DNA of 64,000 nt from Rubellicoccus peritrichatus (GTDB lineage: Bacteria > Verrucomicrobiota > Verrucomicrobiia > Opitutales > Cerasicoccaceae), in NCBI RefSeq assembly GCF_033100135.1, contig NZ_CP136920.1, forward strand, positions 4,521,001 through 4,585,000, read 5' to 3'. The notes beneath the pieces were generated by a model. That model saw nothing but the letters and a program-made list of their open reading frames with translations, ran no database searches and was not told where the DNA came from. Both the position numbers and the translations under genes were made by a program. Numbering within the stretch: the stretch's first letter is position 1; each line of letters opens with the position of its first letter. This document shows positions 7,447 to 15,980 of the stretch, piece by piece.

Positions 7447-9010
7447 CCTGCGACTCTTCAACCTGGACAGCAGGCTTAGTTTGATTGGGACGCTTAGGAG
7501 CGCTTTTTATCCCTCTGGCCTCTTTTTCCTTTTCATCTGCCTCAATTTCATCAAGCACGGTTTCATAGTCGTCTCCTATGCCCTCTACAATATCACGATC
7601 ACTTCTCCAATTGTTCTCTCGCAAGAGCGCAAGCCCCTTGACATCTTTCTCAGGGTCAACCCACTGCCATGTTCTGCCTTTGAATTCTGCATTTAAGAAT
7701 TTCTGAAATCGTGAAGCTGGAAGCGGTTGACCATTATCAAGTTTTATTAAACCAAAATCGAGTGAGTGTTTCAACCATGACCTAAAAATTGGGTCTTTAT
7801 CAGACTTGATATACCAATCCTGAATAATTTTGTAACCATCGCGCTCACTTAGCTTCCCTTCTCTGAGGGATGAGTAATTTACTCCCTCTAGATCTCCAGC
7901 CAAAGTATTATATCCGGGGCCGCCAAGGCCAACAGCAGCACCTCGAAGCATTGCCTTTCTGAAATCAGGAAACGCCTGAGTCGGGTGCTGGGGGTCAAAC
8001 TTCTCTATTCCAACGCCCACGGGCAGTTCTTCCATCAGCCCCGGTTCAGCATCCATGCGTATAGGCTCGCGATTCTCCTCGTCTCCCCCATAACCTGCCC
8101 CTTCACCGGGAATGCGCGTAAAGAAGGCCATCTTAGCAGCTGCCGTTGTTGCTGCAACCAGCTCAGCCTCTTCATATCCTCCAAGCATGCGAAGGCGCCG
8201 CATTGCGGTAACAATCCAAGAAACTCCACGAGTTTGGGTAAAGCGTTTCTTCTTTTTTAGAAAGTGAATTTCATTCGCTGGTACACGAACGCGAATCTTA
8301 TTATTGATTCGAGACCAGAAATACAGATCGCCAGGGTGGTCTGTGTCGATCCAATACGCAATAGGCATCTTCCATTCGTTCAGTTCTACCCCCATGCGTA
8401 ACTCATTGCCTGTCTCTGGTGCTTTACCATTCAAATGAATGTCCAACTGATCGGACTCCAAAGGATGAATTGCAAATCCGAATTCGTTATCAATGCCCTT
8501 GACCTCACGTTTAATCATTTCCCCATCTCGTGCAACCGTTCGAATTGAGATTCGGTCTGTCTCAGGGCCGGACGTATCTCTTGTCACCGTGTAATTTTCT
8601 GGAATATTCTGCCTCTTCCACGCTGACTCAATAGCCTTCTTCGCAAGCTTATCTACGGTCCCATCTCCATTTTTTGGCATTGAGTTTAACCTGATGCCAG
8701 TATGGCCAATAATATTTACTTCCAGCTCGTGAAGAAATTTTTCTACAAAATCATTGTTTTCCTCAAGGTCACGCGCTCTTTGCAGGATGACTTTTGCAGC
8801 TTGGTATATGTCTGAATCTCCAGTACTCGCAAATCCACCAGTCCAGTTTTCGGTGAGGCGGTCAACCCTCCCGGCATCATATTGACGTGAAACTGAGGGC
8901 CGCTTGGTAATCTTTAGCCTTTCACCCTGACGCATTACTGCCCACTTCGATTCGGGATTGTTGAGTATCTCAAGCGCCGTTGCACGGTCTCTGGTATTCA
9001 GCTCATTCAT
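7442..9010 (-). CDS. Portal protein, lambda gpB family, 522 aa
   Basis: Forms the dodecameric DNA entry port at the capsid vertex and docks terminase. Diagnostic segments are 'YDAGRVDRLTENW', 'SDIYQAAKVILQRARDLEENNDFVEKFL' and 'VNIIGHTGIRL' in the first 110 residues, the lambda-family portal N-terminus. Later 'WIVTAMRRLRMLGGYEEAELVAATTAAAKMAFFT' matches the family's stem-region helix. Length is typical. The C-terminal 50 residues are Lys/Glu-rich and probably disordered. The start ATG shares one base with the stop region of the gpW-like gene upstream. Confidence 0.9.
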   Translation of the reverse strand: MNELNTRDRATALEILNNPESKWAVMRQGERLKITKRPSVSRQYDAGRVDRLTENWTGGFASTGDSDIYQAAKVILQRARDLEENNDFVEKFLHELEVNIIGHTGIRLNSMPKNGDGTVDKLAKKAIESAWKRQNIPENYTVTRDTSGPETDRISIRTVARDGEMIKREVKGIDNEFGFAIHPLESDQLDIHLNGKAPETGNELRMGVELNEWKMPIAYWIDTDHPGDLYFWSRINNKIRVRVPANEIHFLKKKKRFTQTRGVSWIVTAMRRLRMLGGYEEAELVAATTAAAKMAFFTRIPGEGAGYGGDEENREPIRMDAEPGLMEELPVGVGIEKFDPQHPTQAFPDFRKAMLRGAAVGLGGPGYNTLAGDLEGVNYSSLREGKLSERDGYKIIQDWYIKSDKDPIFRSWLKHSLDFGLIKLDNGQPLPASRFQKFLNAEFKGRTWQWVDPEKDVKGLALLRENNWRSDRDIVEGIGDDYETVLDEIEADEKEKEARGIKSAPKRPNQTKPAVQVEESQG

Positions 9011-9564
9011 TATGGGCGGGTAAAATGTATTGCAATTTGTTTTCGCTCCCTGCCCTCTTCATTCCTGACAAGCTGCTCATAGCGATCCAACTGTTTGTTT
9101 AAGTCGGTGAGATTAACGATTGAATAGCTCTGCCCGTTTACCGTGGCGGTCTGAAGCGTCCGCGAACTCAGTTTCTCTATAGTATCCCTTAGTGCATCTC
9201 GTGTTCGACGATTGAAACTCCTGGTGTCGCCAGAGTTTCTTGTAGGATCTGGAAGCACTGTTATAACATCGGAGTAAACTTGCTCGCGTATTGTTTTGCC
9301 ATTAGTTGCACTATCCTCAATGTAGCCGATGATCCTATAGGTTCCTGCTTTCCACTCGGAGGATTCCTTAGGAGTAATTGCGACCTTGAAGCCAATGTTC
9401 AGGGTTTCAGCAGATATTCTATATGTGTTGCCTTTCTCTGGATTAATTAGCGAATACCTCAAATTGTATGAGCTTGCTGGATAATTGGAGAAGCTCCTTT
9501 GCCAGTTAGCAGAAAAACCCTGTGTCAAATGCACAGGTTCAGATTGAGGAATGGATTTTGCCAT
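9010..9564 (-). CDS. gpW-like head-tail joining protein with extra N-terminal domain, 184 aa
   Basis: The C-terminal ~65 residues (from 'TRDALRDTIEKL' through 'YSIVNLTDLNKQLDRYEQLVRNEEG') align with lambda gpW, which plugs the portal vertex before tail attachment. Gene order terminase - W - portal is the same as in lambda. The first ~110 residues form a separate beta-rich domain ('WKAGTYRIIGYIEDSATNGK...VITVLPDP'), which I know from similar proteins in other prophages but with no assigned function. It is more than twice the length of lambda gpW (68 aa). Confidence 0.78.
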   Translation of the reverse strand: MAKSIPQSEPVHLTQGFSANWQRSFSNYPASSYNLRYSLINPEKGNTYRISAETLNIGFKVAITPKESSEWKAGTYRIIGYIEDSATNGKTIREQVYSDVITVLPDPTRNSGDTRSFNRRTRDALRDTIEKLSSRTLQTATVNGQSYSIVNLTDLNKQLDRYEQLVRNEEGRERKQIAIHFTRP

Positions 9565-9578
9565 GTCGCTTTCCAGAA

Positions 9579-9592
9579 GCGACTAAGTCAAC
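9579..9592 (-). promoter_or_regulatory. 14-nt junction element GTTGACTTAGTCGC
   Basis: Third occurrence of the junction element, 3 nt after the terminase large subunit stop and 14 nt before the gpW-like start. It is followed by a short IR-like GTCGCTT...AAGCGAC. Confidence 0.6.
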
Positions 9593-9595
9593 TGA

Positions 9596-11524
9596 TCAAT
9601 GATGCCTCCAGCGATTGACAAAAGATGTTCTTCTTTGCTGCCTGTAAGGTCTTGGAACGGCTACAGGTCTCGCAGATTCAAGGGGCTTTGGCGCTACCCT
9701 CGCCTCTTCCTTTTGTTTGGTGGCCAGCTTTTCAACATTCTTTGCAATATCATTCCAGCGAGGATCAAGGGACACAGCAGCAGCATAAGCATACTTGCGA
9801 ATGTCCAGTGCTTCATTAGGGAGTTTCTCGGGGTTAATGAATGTCTGATAAGGCCTACCACCTTGATACTTCATAACAAGGCGCTCTGCCGCTACGAGCT
9901 GACGATAATATTCTAAGTCATACCCATTACCTTTTGGAAAATGGCATGTATGTGACCCACCCGGCTCCCTTGCGACATCTGCATAGACAGACTTCTTAGT
10001 CGCAACATCTCCAATCATATAGTGGGGTAGTCTGAGCCGATTATTCTTACTCGGTCTGCCAACGATGGGAGGTGTGTTACGACCCTCTGTTCCTTTGCCC
10101 CTGACTGGATACAGCTTGATCCCGACAGCTAAGCAACTCTTGCAGAATGGTAAAACAAGGTCGTCACGGTGGCCCATATCTATAAAACCACGAGCCAATT
10201 TTAATGACCCACCATTATAAAGTTTCCATTGTTTTTCTAAAAGATCCCTAAACGGCTTCCATGTCTCAGGATCTTCCAGATCCCCCATGAATTGATAGTA
10301 ACCCAAGCCCCACGATTCAAAGCCTTCACCATAGGCGACTACTTCAGCCTCTATGCGAGCAGGACTCCCTTGCACATCGGCACCAAGAACCAGCATCAGA
10401 GAGCCGTCTGGGATCGGTTCATCTGAGGGGTCATAATGCTCAGCTCTAGCGTGGATAGCTTCATAGTCCATTTGCTCGGCAGAATCATCAAATACCTCAG
10501 CCTTGAAGGTATTGGTCCAGACCTGGAGACCCTGGCTACCCTGCTCCTTCGCGTCATAGAATTCTTCAACAAATTGAATCATTTTATTGTTCTTAAAACC
10601 CTTTTTGGCTGGAAACACAGAATACAATCCATTGAGATGATAGCTGCGCACTCCATTAAAGGTAGCCGTTGGTCTCCATTCACCATTACGGACCATGCGA
10701 ACACGCTCTTTGTCATTATGCGCATGACCGCATTCCTCACAGATATATCTAGGATCATCTCTAGTGCCTTGCTTTGACCAATCCAATTGCTCCCACTTCA
10801 AAGTCTGCCAATGGCCGCACGCATCATTGCAACACTTTACAAACCAGTATCTTTGATCTCCTTTCTCAAACCATGTTTGGATTCGAGAAAGTCCCTTTAT
10901 AGTGGGTGTAGATGCCAATACTTGGATAGAGTCTGCGTAGTTATCAGCTCTTTTAAAAAGTAGCGTAATTGGGTCGCCCTCCTTACCGTCCTCCATTGCG
11001 TCGATTTCATCAGCAATAACAATTCTTGCCTGAATCTGCCGAAAACCACTAGGAGAATTAGTGCCTATCGCTGAAATTCTACCACCAGGAAACTTCTTTG
11101 AGCGAATTGTATTATCGCCATCACGGCTTTTTGGTTCGCTTATTTTCGCCTTTATAGAGGGCGTATTATCACGCATTGGCTCAAACATCTCCTTAGCCCA
11201 TTTCTCAGAGCTATCAATGGTGGGATATGCAACTAAAATATTACTTGGGTCACGATCTATTGAGCATCCTTCAAGATTGTTTATACATTCCGTCTTTCCC
11301 TGTCTTGCAGCCCACTGGAGAACCGTTACCTGTACATCATCATCAAAAAATGAATCTTGTGGCTCTTTCTGAAATGGTGCGAACTCTGGGTCATACATGC
11401 CTTGCACAGCAGTTACTTCGCTAGGCAAAAATCGATTCTCAGCTGCCCATTGATACGCAGGAATTGGTTCGGGTATTATAAGCAATTGAAAAGCCCGCTC
11501 GATAACTGTATCCACCCTACCCAT
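9596..11524 (-). CDS. Terminase large subunit, lambda gpA family, 642 aa
   Basis: ATP-driven DNA packaging motor and cos/pac nuclease. Seen: Walker A-like AARQGKTE (72-79), Walker B 'IVIADEID' (168-175), a cysteine cluster KCCNDACG (230-237) with a second pair ICEECG (261-266) that probably binds zinc as in this family, and the nuclease-domain Asp in 'LGADVQ' (about 383). Length equals lambda gpA (641 aa). The ATG at 11524 overlaps the small subunit gene by 8 nt. It belongs to the lambda-type, so DNA is probably cut at cos-like sites (inference). Confidence 0.94.
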   Translation of the reverse strand: MGRVDTVIERAFQLLIIPEPIPAYQWAAENRFLPSEVTAVQGMYDPEFAPFQKEPQDSFFDDDVQVTVLQWAARQGKTECINNLEGCSIDRDPSNILVAYPTIDSSEKWAKEMFEPMRDNTPSIKAKISEPKSRDGDNTIRSKKFPGGRISAIGTNSPSGFRQIQARIVIADEIDAMEDGKEGDPITLLFKRADNYADSIQVLASTPTIKGLSRIQTWFEKGDQRYWFVKCCNDACGHWQTLKWEQLDWSKQGTRDDPRYICEECGHAHNDKERVRMVRNGEWRPTATFNGVRSYHLNGLYSVFPAKKGFKNNKMIQFVEEFYDAKEQGSQGLQVWTNTFKAEVFDDSAEQMDYEAIHARAEHYDPSDEPIPDGSLMLVLGADVQGSPARIEAEVVAYGEGFESWGLGYYQFMGDLEDPETWKPFRDLLEKQWKLYNGGSLKLARGFIDMGHRDDLVLPFCKSCLAVGIKLYPVRGKGTEGRNTPPIVGRPSKNNRLRLPHYMIGDVATKKSVYADVAREPGGSHTCHFPKGNGYDLEYYRQLVAAERLVMKYQGGRPYQTFINPEKLPNEALDIRKYAYAAAVSLDPRWNDIAKNVEKLATKQKEEARVAPKPLESARPVAVPRPYRQQRRTSFVNRWRHH

Positions 11525-11951
11525 CTATGCTTCCTTTGATCTCTGTAATAGCTCCCATACGTAGTTGATTAGCTAGAGCTGATTTTCTTTCCTTTGGAAT
11601 ATCCGCCCATGAATTGATAACCTTTCGCAGTCCTAGCGCTAGTTGTTCTAATTTCTCTTCCACTTCCTCAACTGGCAATGTGACACTCGCCTTCTCATCT
11701 CTCTCTAATTCACGAATATCAGCATCTGCCGTGACCTTCCGTAGTCTCTCCCTTTGGATGGCTTTTTCGAAATCGCTACTTTGCTTCTCCTCTGACGATT
11801 TTTTCAGCAAGGCGATGTAGCCTTGTACAGACTGGCTTAGATCATATTTACCGCGCCCAAGCTTTTTGACTACCTCATCATTTGCCAACTGGGTTATGCG
11901 GGCGGTCGTCAGTCCAAGCACTCTTGCAAGTTCAGTGCGATTGACAATCAT
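11517..11951 (-). CDS. Terminase small subunit, Nu1-like, 144 aa
   Basis: Recognises packaging-start DNA. The N-terminal 45 residues form a winged HTH of the Nu1 type ('ELARVLGLTTARITQLANDEVVKKLGRGKYDL'), followed by a long charged helical segment ('IQRERLRKVTADADIRELERDE') typical of phage packaging Nu1/terS proteins. It lies directly upstream of the large subunit and overlaps it by 8 nt. A cos-like site could lie in or before this gene. Confidence 0.82.
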   Translation of the reverse strand: MIVNRTELARVLGLTTARITQLANDEVVKKLGRGKYDLSQSVQGYIALLKKSSEEKQSSDFEKAIQRERLRKVTADADIRELERDEKASVTLPVEEVEEKLEQLALGLRKVINSWADIPKERKSALANQLRMGAITEIKGSIDG

Positions 11952-12049
11952 TTGTGTAAAAGTAAAATCATTAAAATTCGGATGCCCAAAACTAGGAAAT
12001 GAACAGTAGACGGTTTAACTGCGGTTTGCAGCTCCAGGAAGGACCCATT

Positions 12050-12547
12050 TTAGCGTTTTGCCTCCTTCAAGTAACGCAATCTTGCCTTTCGACATGCCTT
12101 TCTTGCATCGCTGTGATAAAACAAGGAAGATTGAATGCCTAGTTCATCAGCGAGTTTATGAGCGATCTTAGTCACCCCGTAATTTGTCATCCCCAGGCTA
12201 TGTGCCATGTCTGCAAATGAGTTCTCTTTGAATCGAGATGGAGCAATGAGGAAGGCGAGAATGATAATCTTTCTTCCCGCCGCTAAGGGATTCTTGCTGT
12301 TGCCAATAGACAATTGGAATATACCATTCAATGCCTCAAGTGCTTGGTTGGTTTCCTCCTCACCATCCTCCTTGTTCTCCATGATCTCACGTGGATTCAG
12401 TGAGTCATGGGGAACAACGCCTCCATCTGAGCGAGTGTTAAATGCGATGGCACCGGGGGCTTGCGCGTTTCTTCTTTTACTTGGCGATGATCCAGCTGCC
12501 TTAATGTGCAAGGCGCTTATATCAGTATCTTGATTCTCACTATTCAT
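12050..12547 (-). CDS. HTH protein upstream of terminase, 165 aa
   Basis: The N-terminal 75 residues look disordered (Ser, Asn, Gly, Glu-rich). The C-terminal 90 residues contain a helix-turn-helix-like segment 'SFADMAHSLGMTNYGVTKIAHKLADELG' followed by a basic tail 'ARKACRKARLRYLKEAKR'. The layout recalls sigma-region-4-like phage regulators next to the terminase genes, so a late-gene activator role is possible but unproven. 98 nt separate it from the small terminase gene, enough for a late promoter. Confidence 0.6.
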   Translation of the reverse strand: MNSENQDTDISALHIKAAGSSPSKRRNAQAPGAIAFNTRSDGGVVPHDSLNPREIMENKEDGEEETNQALEALNGIFQLSIGNSKNPLAAGRKIIILAFLIAPSRFKENSFADMAHSLGMTNYGVTKIAHKLADELGIQSSLFYHSDARKACRKARLRYLKEAKR

Positions 12548-12585
12548 ATTTCATCAGTTAGTTTGTTGTTGCCTTGTAGCTCCAC

Positions 12586-12954
12586 TCACGAAGCTACCAC
12601 AAAAGAGTTCTCCAGTACAGAAATCTTCTGTAATTTACAGTGTTTCGGGTACGAAATCATATCTCCTTCTTCGAGACATTTACTATCACGCACTGTAGTA
12701 CCGCTAGAAAGCTCTTTGATTCTTTCAAGGATACTCGGCGTACCCGTGACAAAAGAAACGCCTTCTCGCTGATCCTCGTACCAAATAGCCACATTCAGGC
12801 GAGCGTAATCCTCCTCCCTAATAACGATGAGCTTATCTTCTCCAGCTTCCAGACAAGACAGGCCATTCCATTCATCGGTCATGGTGAACTGTCCGAGTGA
12901 GGCCTCACCTATCAAAACCTCGAATGTGTTGATTGGATTTAGTGTTAGTTTCAT
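12586..12954 (-). CDS. Unrecognised early protein, 122 aa
   Basis: No family recognised. Mostly beta-strand pattern in the first 75 residues (LTLNPINTFEVLIGEASLGQFTMT) and three Cys. The ATG at 12954 overlaps the RusA-like gene stop by 4 nt, so it is probably translated from the same mRNA. Confidence 0.55.
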   Translation of the reverse strand: MKLTLNPINTFEVLIGEASLGQFTMTDEWNGLSCLEAGEDKLIVIREEDYARLNVAIWYEDQREGVSFVTGTPSILERIKELSSGTTVRDSKCLEEGDMISYPKHCKLQKISVLENSFVVAS

Positions 12955-13352
12955 AGTTTTTCAATTTGGATAAAGATTCCTGGCTTCTCGGACCAAAACT
13001 TTTCGATGATCTCAGAAGCCACCTGAGCGTCGTCGTTCCAGAACTTAAGATCTGTCATGCAGTCGAAGAGAAGCTTGTTCAGGTTGTGAGCATCTGGTCT
13101 GGTGTCCTTGAATTGCCCGTGGCTTCGTTTCCCCGTCAAAGGGAAGCACCACTTTACAATCACTCTCAACGGACCCGTCATTGATGATCTTGGTACGTGT
13201 TGGCCTAAATGCGCCATGAGCTTTGCTCTCGCCTCTTTGACTTTTGGCGGCTCGAAAAAAATTGGCTTACCATTTTCGACCATGACTTGCTTCTCCTGAT
13301 GGGTTGCTGTTGGTGGTTTCATGTGCATGAAAAATTGAATTTGCTCAGGCAT
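12951..13352 (-). CDS. rusA: RusA-family Holliday junction resolvase, 133 aa
   Basis: RusA-type enzymes cut four-way DNA junctions during phage recombination and packaging. The family signature is visible: 'DTRPDAHNLNKLLFDCMTD' (PDxDNxxK-type motif, here with Asp-Ala-His-Asn) followed by 'FWNDDAQV' carrying the conserved metal-binding Asp pair. N-terminal 'FFMHMKPPTATHQEK' is the usual opening strand. Length typical. The ATG at 13352 overlaps the 79-aa gene upstream by 8 nt. Confidence 0.83.
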   Translation of the reverse strand: MPEQIQFFMHMKPPTATHQEKQVMVENGKPIFFEPPKVKEARAKLMAHLGQHVPRSSMTGPLRVIVKWCFPLTGKRSHGQFKDTRPDAHNLNKLLFDCMTDLKFWNDDAQVASEIIEKFWSEKPGIFIQIEKL

Positions 13353-13584
13353 AGATTTTTTCTTTTCGGAATAGGTTTGGTGTCACTCGCTTTCCACTTG
13401 TGGTAGGTAGGGCCGGGCGTAGCTTGGTCGCCCTGCCTTCCACCTGTGGGCGTGAGGGAGGGAACCCCCTTACTACCTTTAGGTAGGGGGGTTCATGTTC
13501 GAACATGAACACACCCTCAGAAGGGGGTTCGTTCATAAACGCACATTGAACCCCCTTCTGAGGGTTCGTGAAATTAATGGTCAT
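13345..13584 (-). CDS. 79-aa ORF running through an inverted-repeat cluster
   Basis: Start chosen at ATG 13584 because a strong Shine-Dalgarno (GGAGAGGG) stands 5 nt upstream and the ATG overlaps the primase stop (ATGACCATTAA), typical of coupled translation; the longer frame from 13617 lacks an SD. The protein is Pro/Arg/Lys-rich and unrecognised; residues 9-32 are encoded by the palindromic repeats (NEPPSEG, HEPPYL), so its sequence is partly dictated by DNA structure. Real gene or just a frame through a structured element remains open. Confidence 0.45.
   Translation of the reverse strand: MTINFTNPQKGVQCAFMNEPPSEGVFMFEHEPPYLKVVRGFPPSRPQVEGRATKLRPALPTTSGKRVTPNLFRKEKIYA
13394..13565. repeat. 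Cluster of four inverted repeats, candidate replication origin
   Basis: (1) Imperfect 20-nt arms 13394..13413 / 13430..13449, 16 matches. (2) Bulged hairpin 13463..13493 with AACCCCC / GGGGGTT. (3) Perfect 20-bp palindrome GTTCATGTTCGAACATGAAC at 13491..13510. (4) Perfect 18-bp arms ACCCTCAGAAGGGGGTTC 13513..13530 and 13548..13565 with a 17-nt loop. The 9-mer AACCCCCTT or its complement recurs. It stands directly downstream of the primase-helicase gene. Iteron-like repetition plus strong hairpins fit an origin; an mRNA-level role is an alternative. Confidence 0.6.
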
Positions 13585-15790
13585 TTTCACCCTCTCCTTT
13601 CCTGAAAACGAATCCATTCTCTAAGGTGAAACTCTTAGACTTATTGACTCTGAGTCTGACTGTTTTTTCGGTTTTTCCGAGGACCTCAGCAAGTGCTGAA
13701 ACCTTCACATTGCCATTGTCATCTCTAGCCATTTCGAAGGCGTTATTAAAGCTCTCGTCAGCCTCTTTCTTTGAGGCCTTGTTTCTCTCCGACCTGACTC
13801 TCTGAAATTTCTCATATGGGTCCTCTTCGCCGTCCGCTTTTGCGTCTTTGAGTAGCCCATCAGAGTCAACCACATGAATGGGATACCGAAAGAATATCTC
13901 TTTAGCTGGAAAGGTAGCAAACTCCCTAAGAGTTCCCTCAAGTCTCCATCCTGTAGTTATACTGGCTTCAAACTGAGCTTCTAACCTGGAAGATCCTGGT
14001 ACGTTGATACCCTCTTCGCCAGCCCATTCAAGAAGCCTCTCGGGGACTAATGCATCATCCTGTGAACACTTCTCCCACCAATCAGACTTGATCTTAGTAA
14101 GTTCAGCGTGAAGGGCATCACACTCCCATCTTTGTGAAATTTGTTTCCTGCGTCCCTCATCAATCTCCAGCTCAATTAGGTCTACAATAGCATCAGGATC
14201 ACGTGCAAAGACTCCTGAGCCTGAAGATCTGTCTCGACTAGTCTTCTGCCCCTGAGAGCCTTTTGAATGATGGTGGCAATAAATAGTAGCAGCCCCAAGC
14301 TCTACGCAAATCTTGTCGAACTGGTTGCAGAAATGAGCCATCTCTTCTGCGCTGTTCTCGTCACCAGTCAGCACCTTATAGATCGGGTCAATTATGACAG
14401 CCTTGTAGCCCTTCTTGGCAGACCTGCGAATAAGCTTAGGCGCGAGCTTGTCCATGGAGGCGGCACTTCCTCTCAGATTCCAAACATCAATATTTCCATT
14501 ATTCTCAATGTTGAGATGCTGATGAATGTTCCAGAAACGGTGCTTACTGGATCGCTTGTCTAGCTCAAGGTTCACATAGAGTACTCGTCCCTTAGTGCAT
14601 TTCCATCCCATCCATTCGAGCCCCTGAGAAATGGCAATTGAGAGCTGCTGTAGAGAAAATGACTTACCAGCCTTTGAAGGGCCAGCGAGTAGCATTTTAT
14701 GCCCCTCTCGCAAGAGTCCCTTTATCAGCTCAGGTGCAAGCCCTGGCTCACCATCAATTGTAAGTTCTTCAATATCGGGCAACTCATCTCTTAGATCCTC
14801 AATCCACTCACGCCAATCAAGCCAAGAAGACTTGCCAATGCCAGTGGCTAACAGAAATTGTTTTTCACCATTTCGAGCGACCCCTGGCATTCTCGAAAGC
14901 CTGGAGGGATTCCGGTTCTGACGATCCATGGCTAAACCGTTCTTCTCGCAAACCTGATACAAGTAATCCACTCGTTCACGGTATTCTTCGTAGCTGTCAG
15001 CCTCAACCTTTACAACCGCGTGAAGGCTCTTACCACCTGAGTGAACAAGCGTAGCTATTGGCAATTCAAGCTCCTTCAGGAGTGCATACTGTCGAGGTAT
15101 GTCTACGACATCAGACTCAACCAAGGCGTAACGGTAGCTTGTGACATTCTGGTCTTTGACTCCATTACCATCCAATGGATTAAAACGAATCCAGGCACCA
15201 ACTTCAGAGTTCGTGTCACCAATGACAGAGCCTATGTCTCCCTTACAATCATTGAGTAATTCAATGAGTTGACCTGCTGACCTATCAAAGCATCCCTTCT
15301 TAGGAAGGTGCTTTTCTGCATTTTCATTGAACCATGACTCAGTGACATAGCCTACTTGTTCCTCGGACTGAAACAATGTCTCAAGATACGTGATCAAATC
15401 TGAAACAGGATTCCAGTCGTTCGAAGGTTTTTTAATTTCTTCATCTTCAAGCCAATGCTCATTGACGACTTTTAAGTCATCGCTACCTCCGATCTCATCG
15501 TTCCATCCAATTGAACGCCCTGCCTTCTCAGCACTATATTCTACTTCATTCCAGTAGACAGGCTGTCTCCTCCCAAAGATTACTGCATCAGACCATTTAG
15601 ACTCTCCTTCACCTGGATTAATGGAAAGGCTGCCTGCAAGCTTCTCTAAATGGAACAAGTCAACAGCAGATAACGCACCTGTGGCAGCATAACCACCCGC
15701 CAATCTTCCAGTATCCCTTAGGCATGCATGCATGTTCCCCTGGGTCATGCCTTGCTTGAGTTTTTCTTTCAATAATTCAAATGCGTTCAT
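13574..15790 (-). CDS. Primase-helicase replication protein, 738 aa
   Basis: Two-part replication enzyme. Residues ~215-305 resemble an archaeo-eukaryotic-type primase segment ('YALVESDVVD', 'LVHSGGKSLHAVVKV', 'RNPSRLSRMPG'). Residues ~360-540 are an AAA_25/RepA-like helicase: Walker A GPSKAGKS (370-377), Walker B 'VIIDPIY' (465-471), sensor 'CHHHSKG' (505-511). The end carries a small HTH-like region (VKVSALAEVLGKTEKTVRLRV). The N-terminal 130 residues are unassigned. No DNA polymerase is encoded, so this protein probably opens and primes the origin for host replication proteins. No SD precedes ATG 15790. Confidence 0.82.
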   Translation of the reverse strand: MNAFELLKEKLKQGMTQGNMHACLRDTGRLAGGYAATGALSAVDLFHLEKLAGSLSINPGEGESKWSDAVIFGRRQPVYWNEVEYSAEKAGRSIGWNDEIGGSDDLKVVNEHWLEDEEIKKPSNDWNPVSDLITYLETLFQSEEQVGYVTESWFNENAEKHLPKKGCFDRSAGQLIELLNDCKGDIGSVIGDTNSEVGAWIRFNPLDGNGVKDQNVTSYRYALVESDVVDIPRQYALLKELELPIATLVHSGGKSLHAVVKVEADSYEEYRERVDYLYQVCEKNGLAMDRQNRNPSRLSRMPGVARNGEKQFLLATGIGKSSWLDWREWIEDLRDELPDIEELTIDGEPGLAPELIKGLLREGHKMLLAGPSKAGKSFSLQQLSIAISQGLEWMGWKCTKGRVLYVNLELDKRSSKHRFWNIHQHLNIENNGNIDVWNLRGSAASMDKLAPKLIRRSAKKGYKAVIIDPIYKVLTGDENSAEEMAHFCNQFDKICVELGAATIYCHHHSKGSQGQKTSRDRSSGSGVFARDPDAIVDLIELEIDEGRRKQISQRWECDALHAELTKIKSDWWEKCSQDDALVPERLLEWAGEEGINVPGSSRLEAQFEASITTGWRLEGTLREFATFPAKEIFFRYPIHVVDSDGLLKDAKADGEEDPYEKFQRVRSERNKASKKEADESFNNAFEMARDDNGNVKVSALAEVLGKTEKTVRLRVNKSKSFTLENGFVFRKGEGENDH

Positions 15791-15980
15791 AAACTAATAA
15801 TACTTGATGGCTGCTTAGATGTTAGCTCTCGCAATGAACCCGCCCCGGCACCTCACCGAGACGGGCCATTTCACGACACCCATTTGGGTTAATATTGTGA
15901 CACCTCGTCACAAAGACTTTAGAATATAATATTAGAATTCTCATGGTAATGCTGACTCATTCGTTGTTAGTGTCCGTAGA
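15791..15980. promoter_or_regulatory. 190-nt intergenic region with operator-like palindrome
   Basis: Contains TTGTGAC-ACCTC-GTCACAA, a perfect 7-bp inverted repeat at 15895..15913, beside AT-rich sequence (AGAATATAATATTAGAATTC), and a GC-rich imperfect inverted repeat around 15839..15865 (CCCGCCCCGG / CCGAGACGGG). Probably a regulated promoter or leader for the primase-helicase gene; no clear -35/-10 pair was fixed. Confidence 0.45.

Noticed and set aside
13394-13565. CRISPR array
   Set aside because: Repeats are palindromes and inverted units of differing length without regularly spaced unique spacers.
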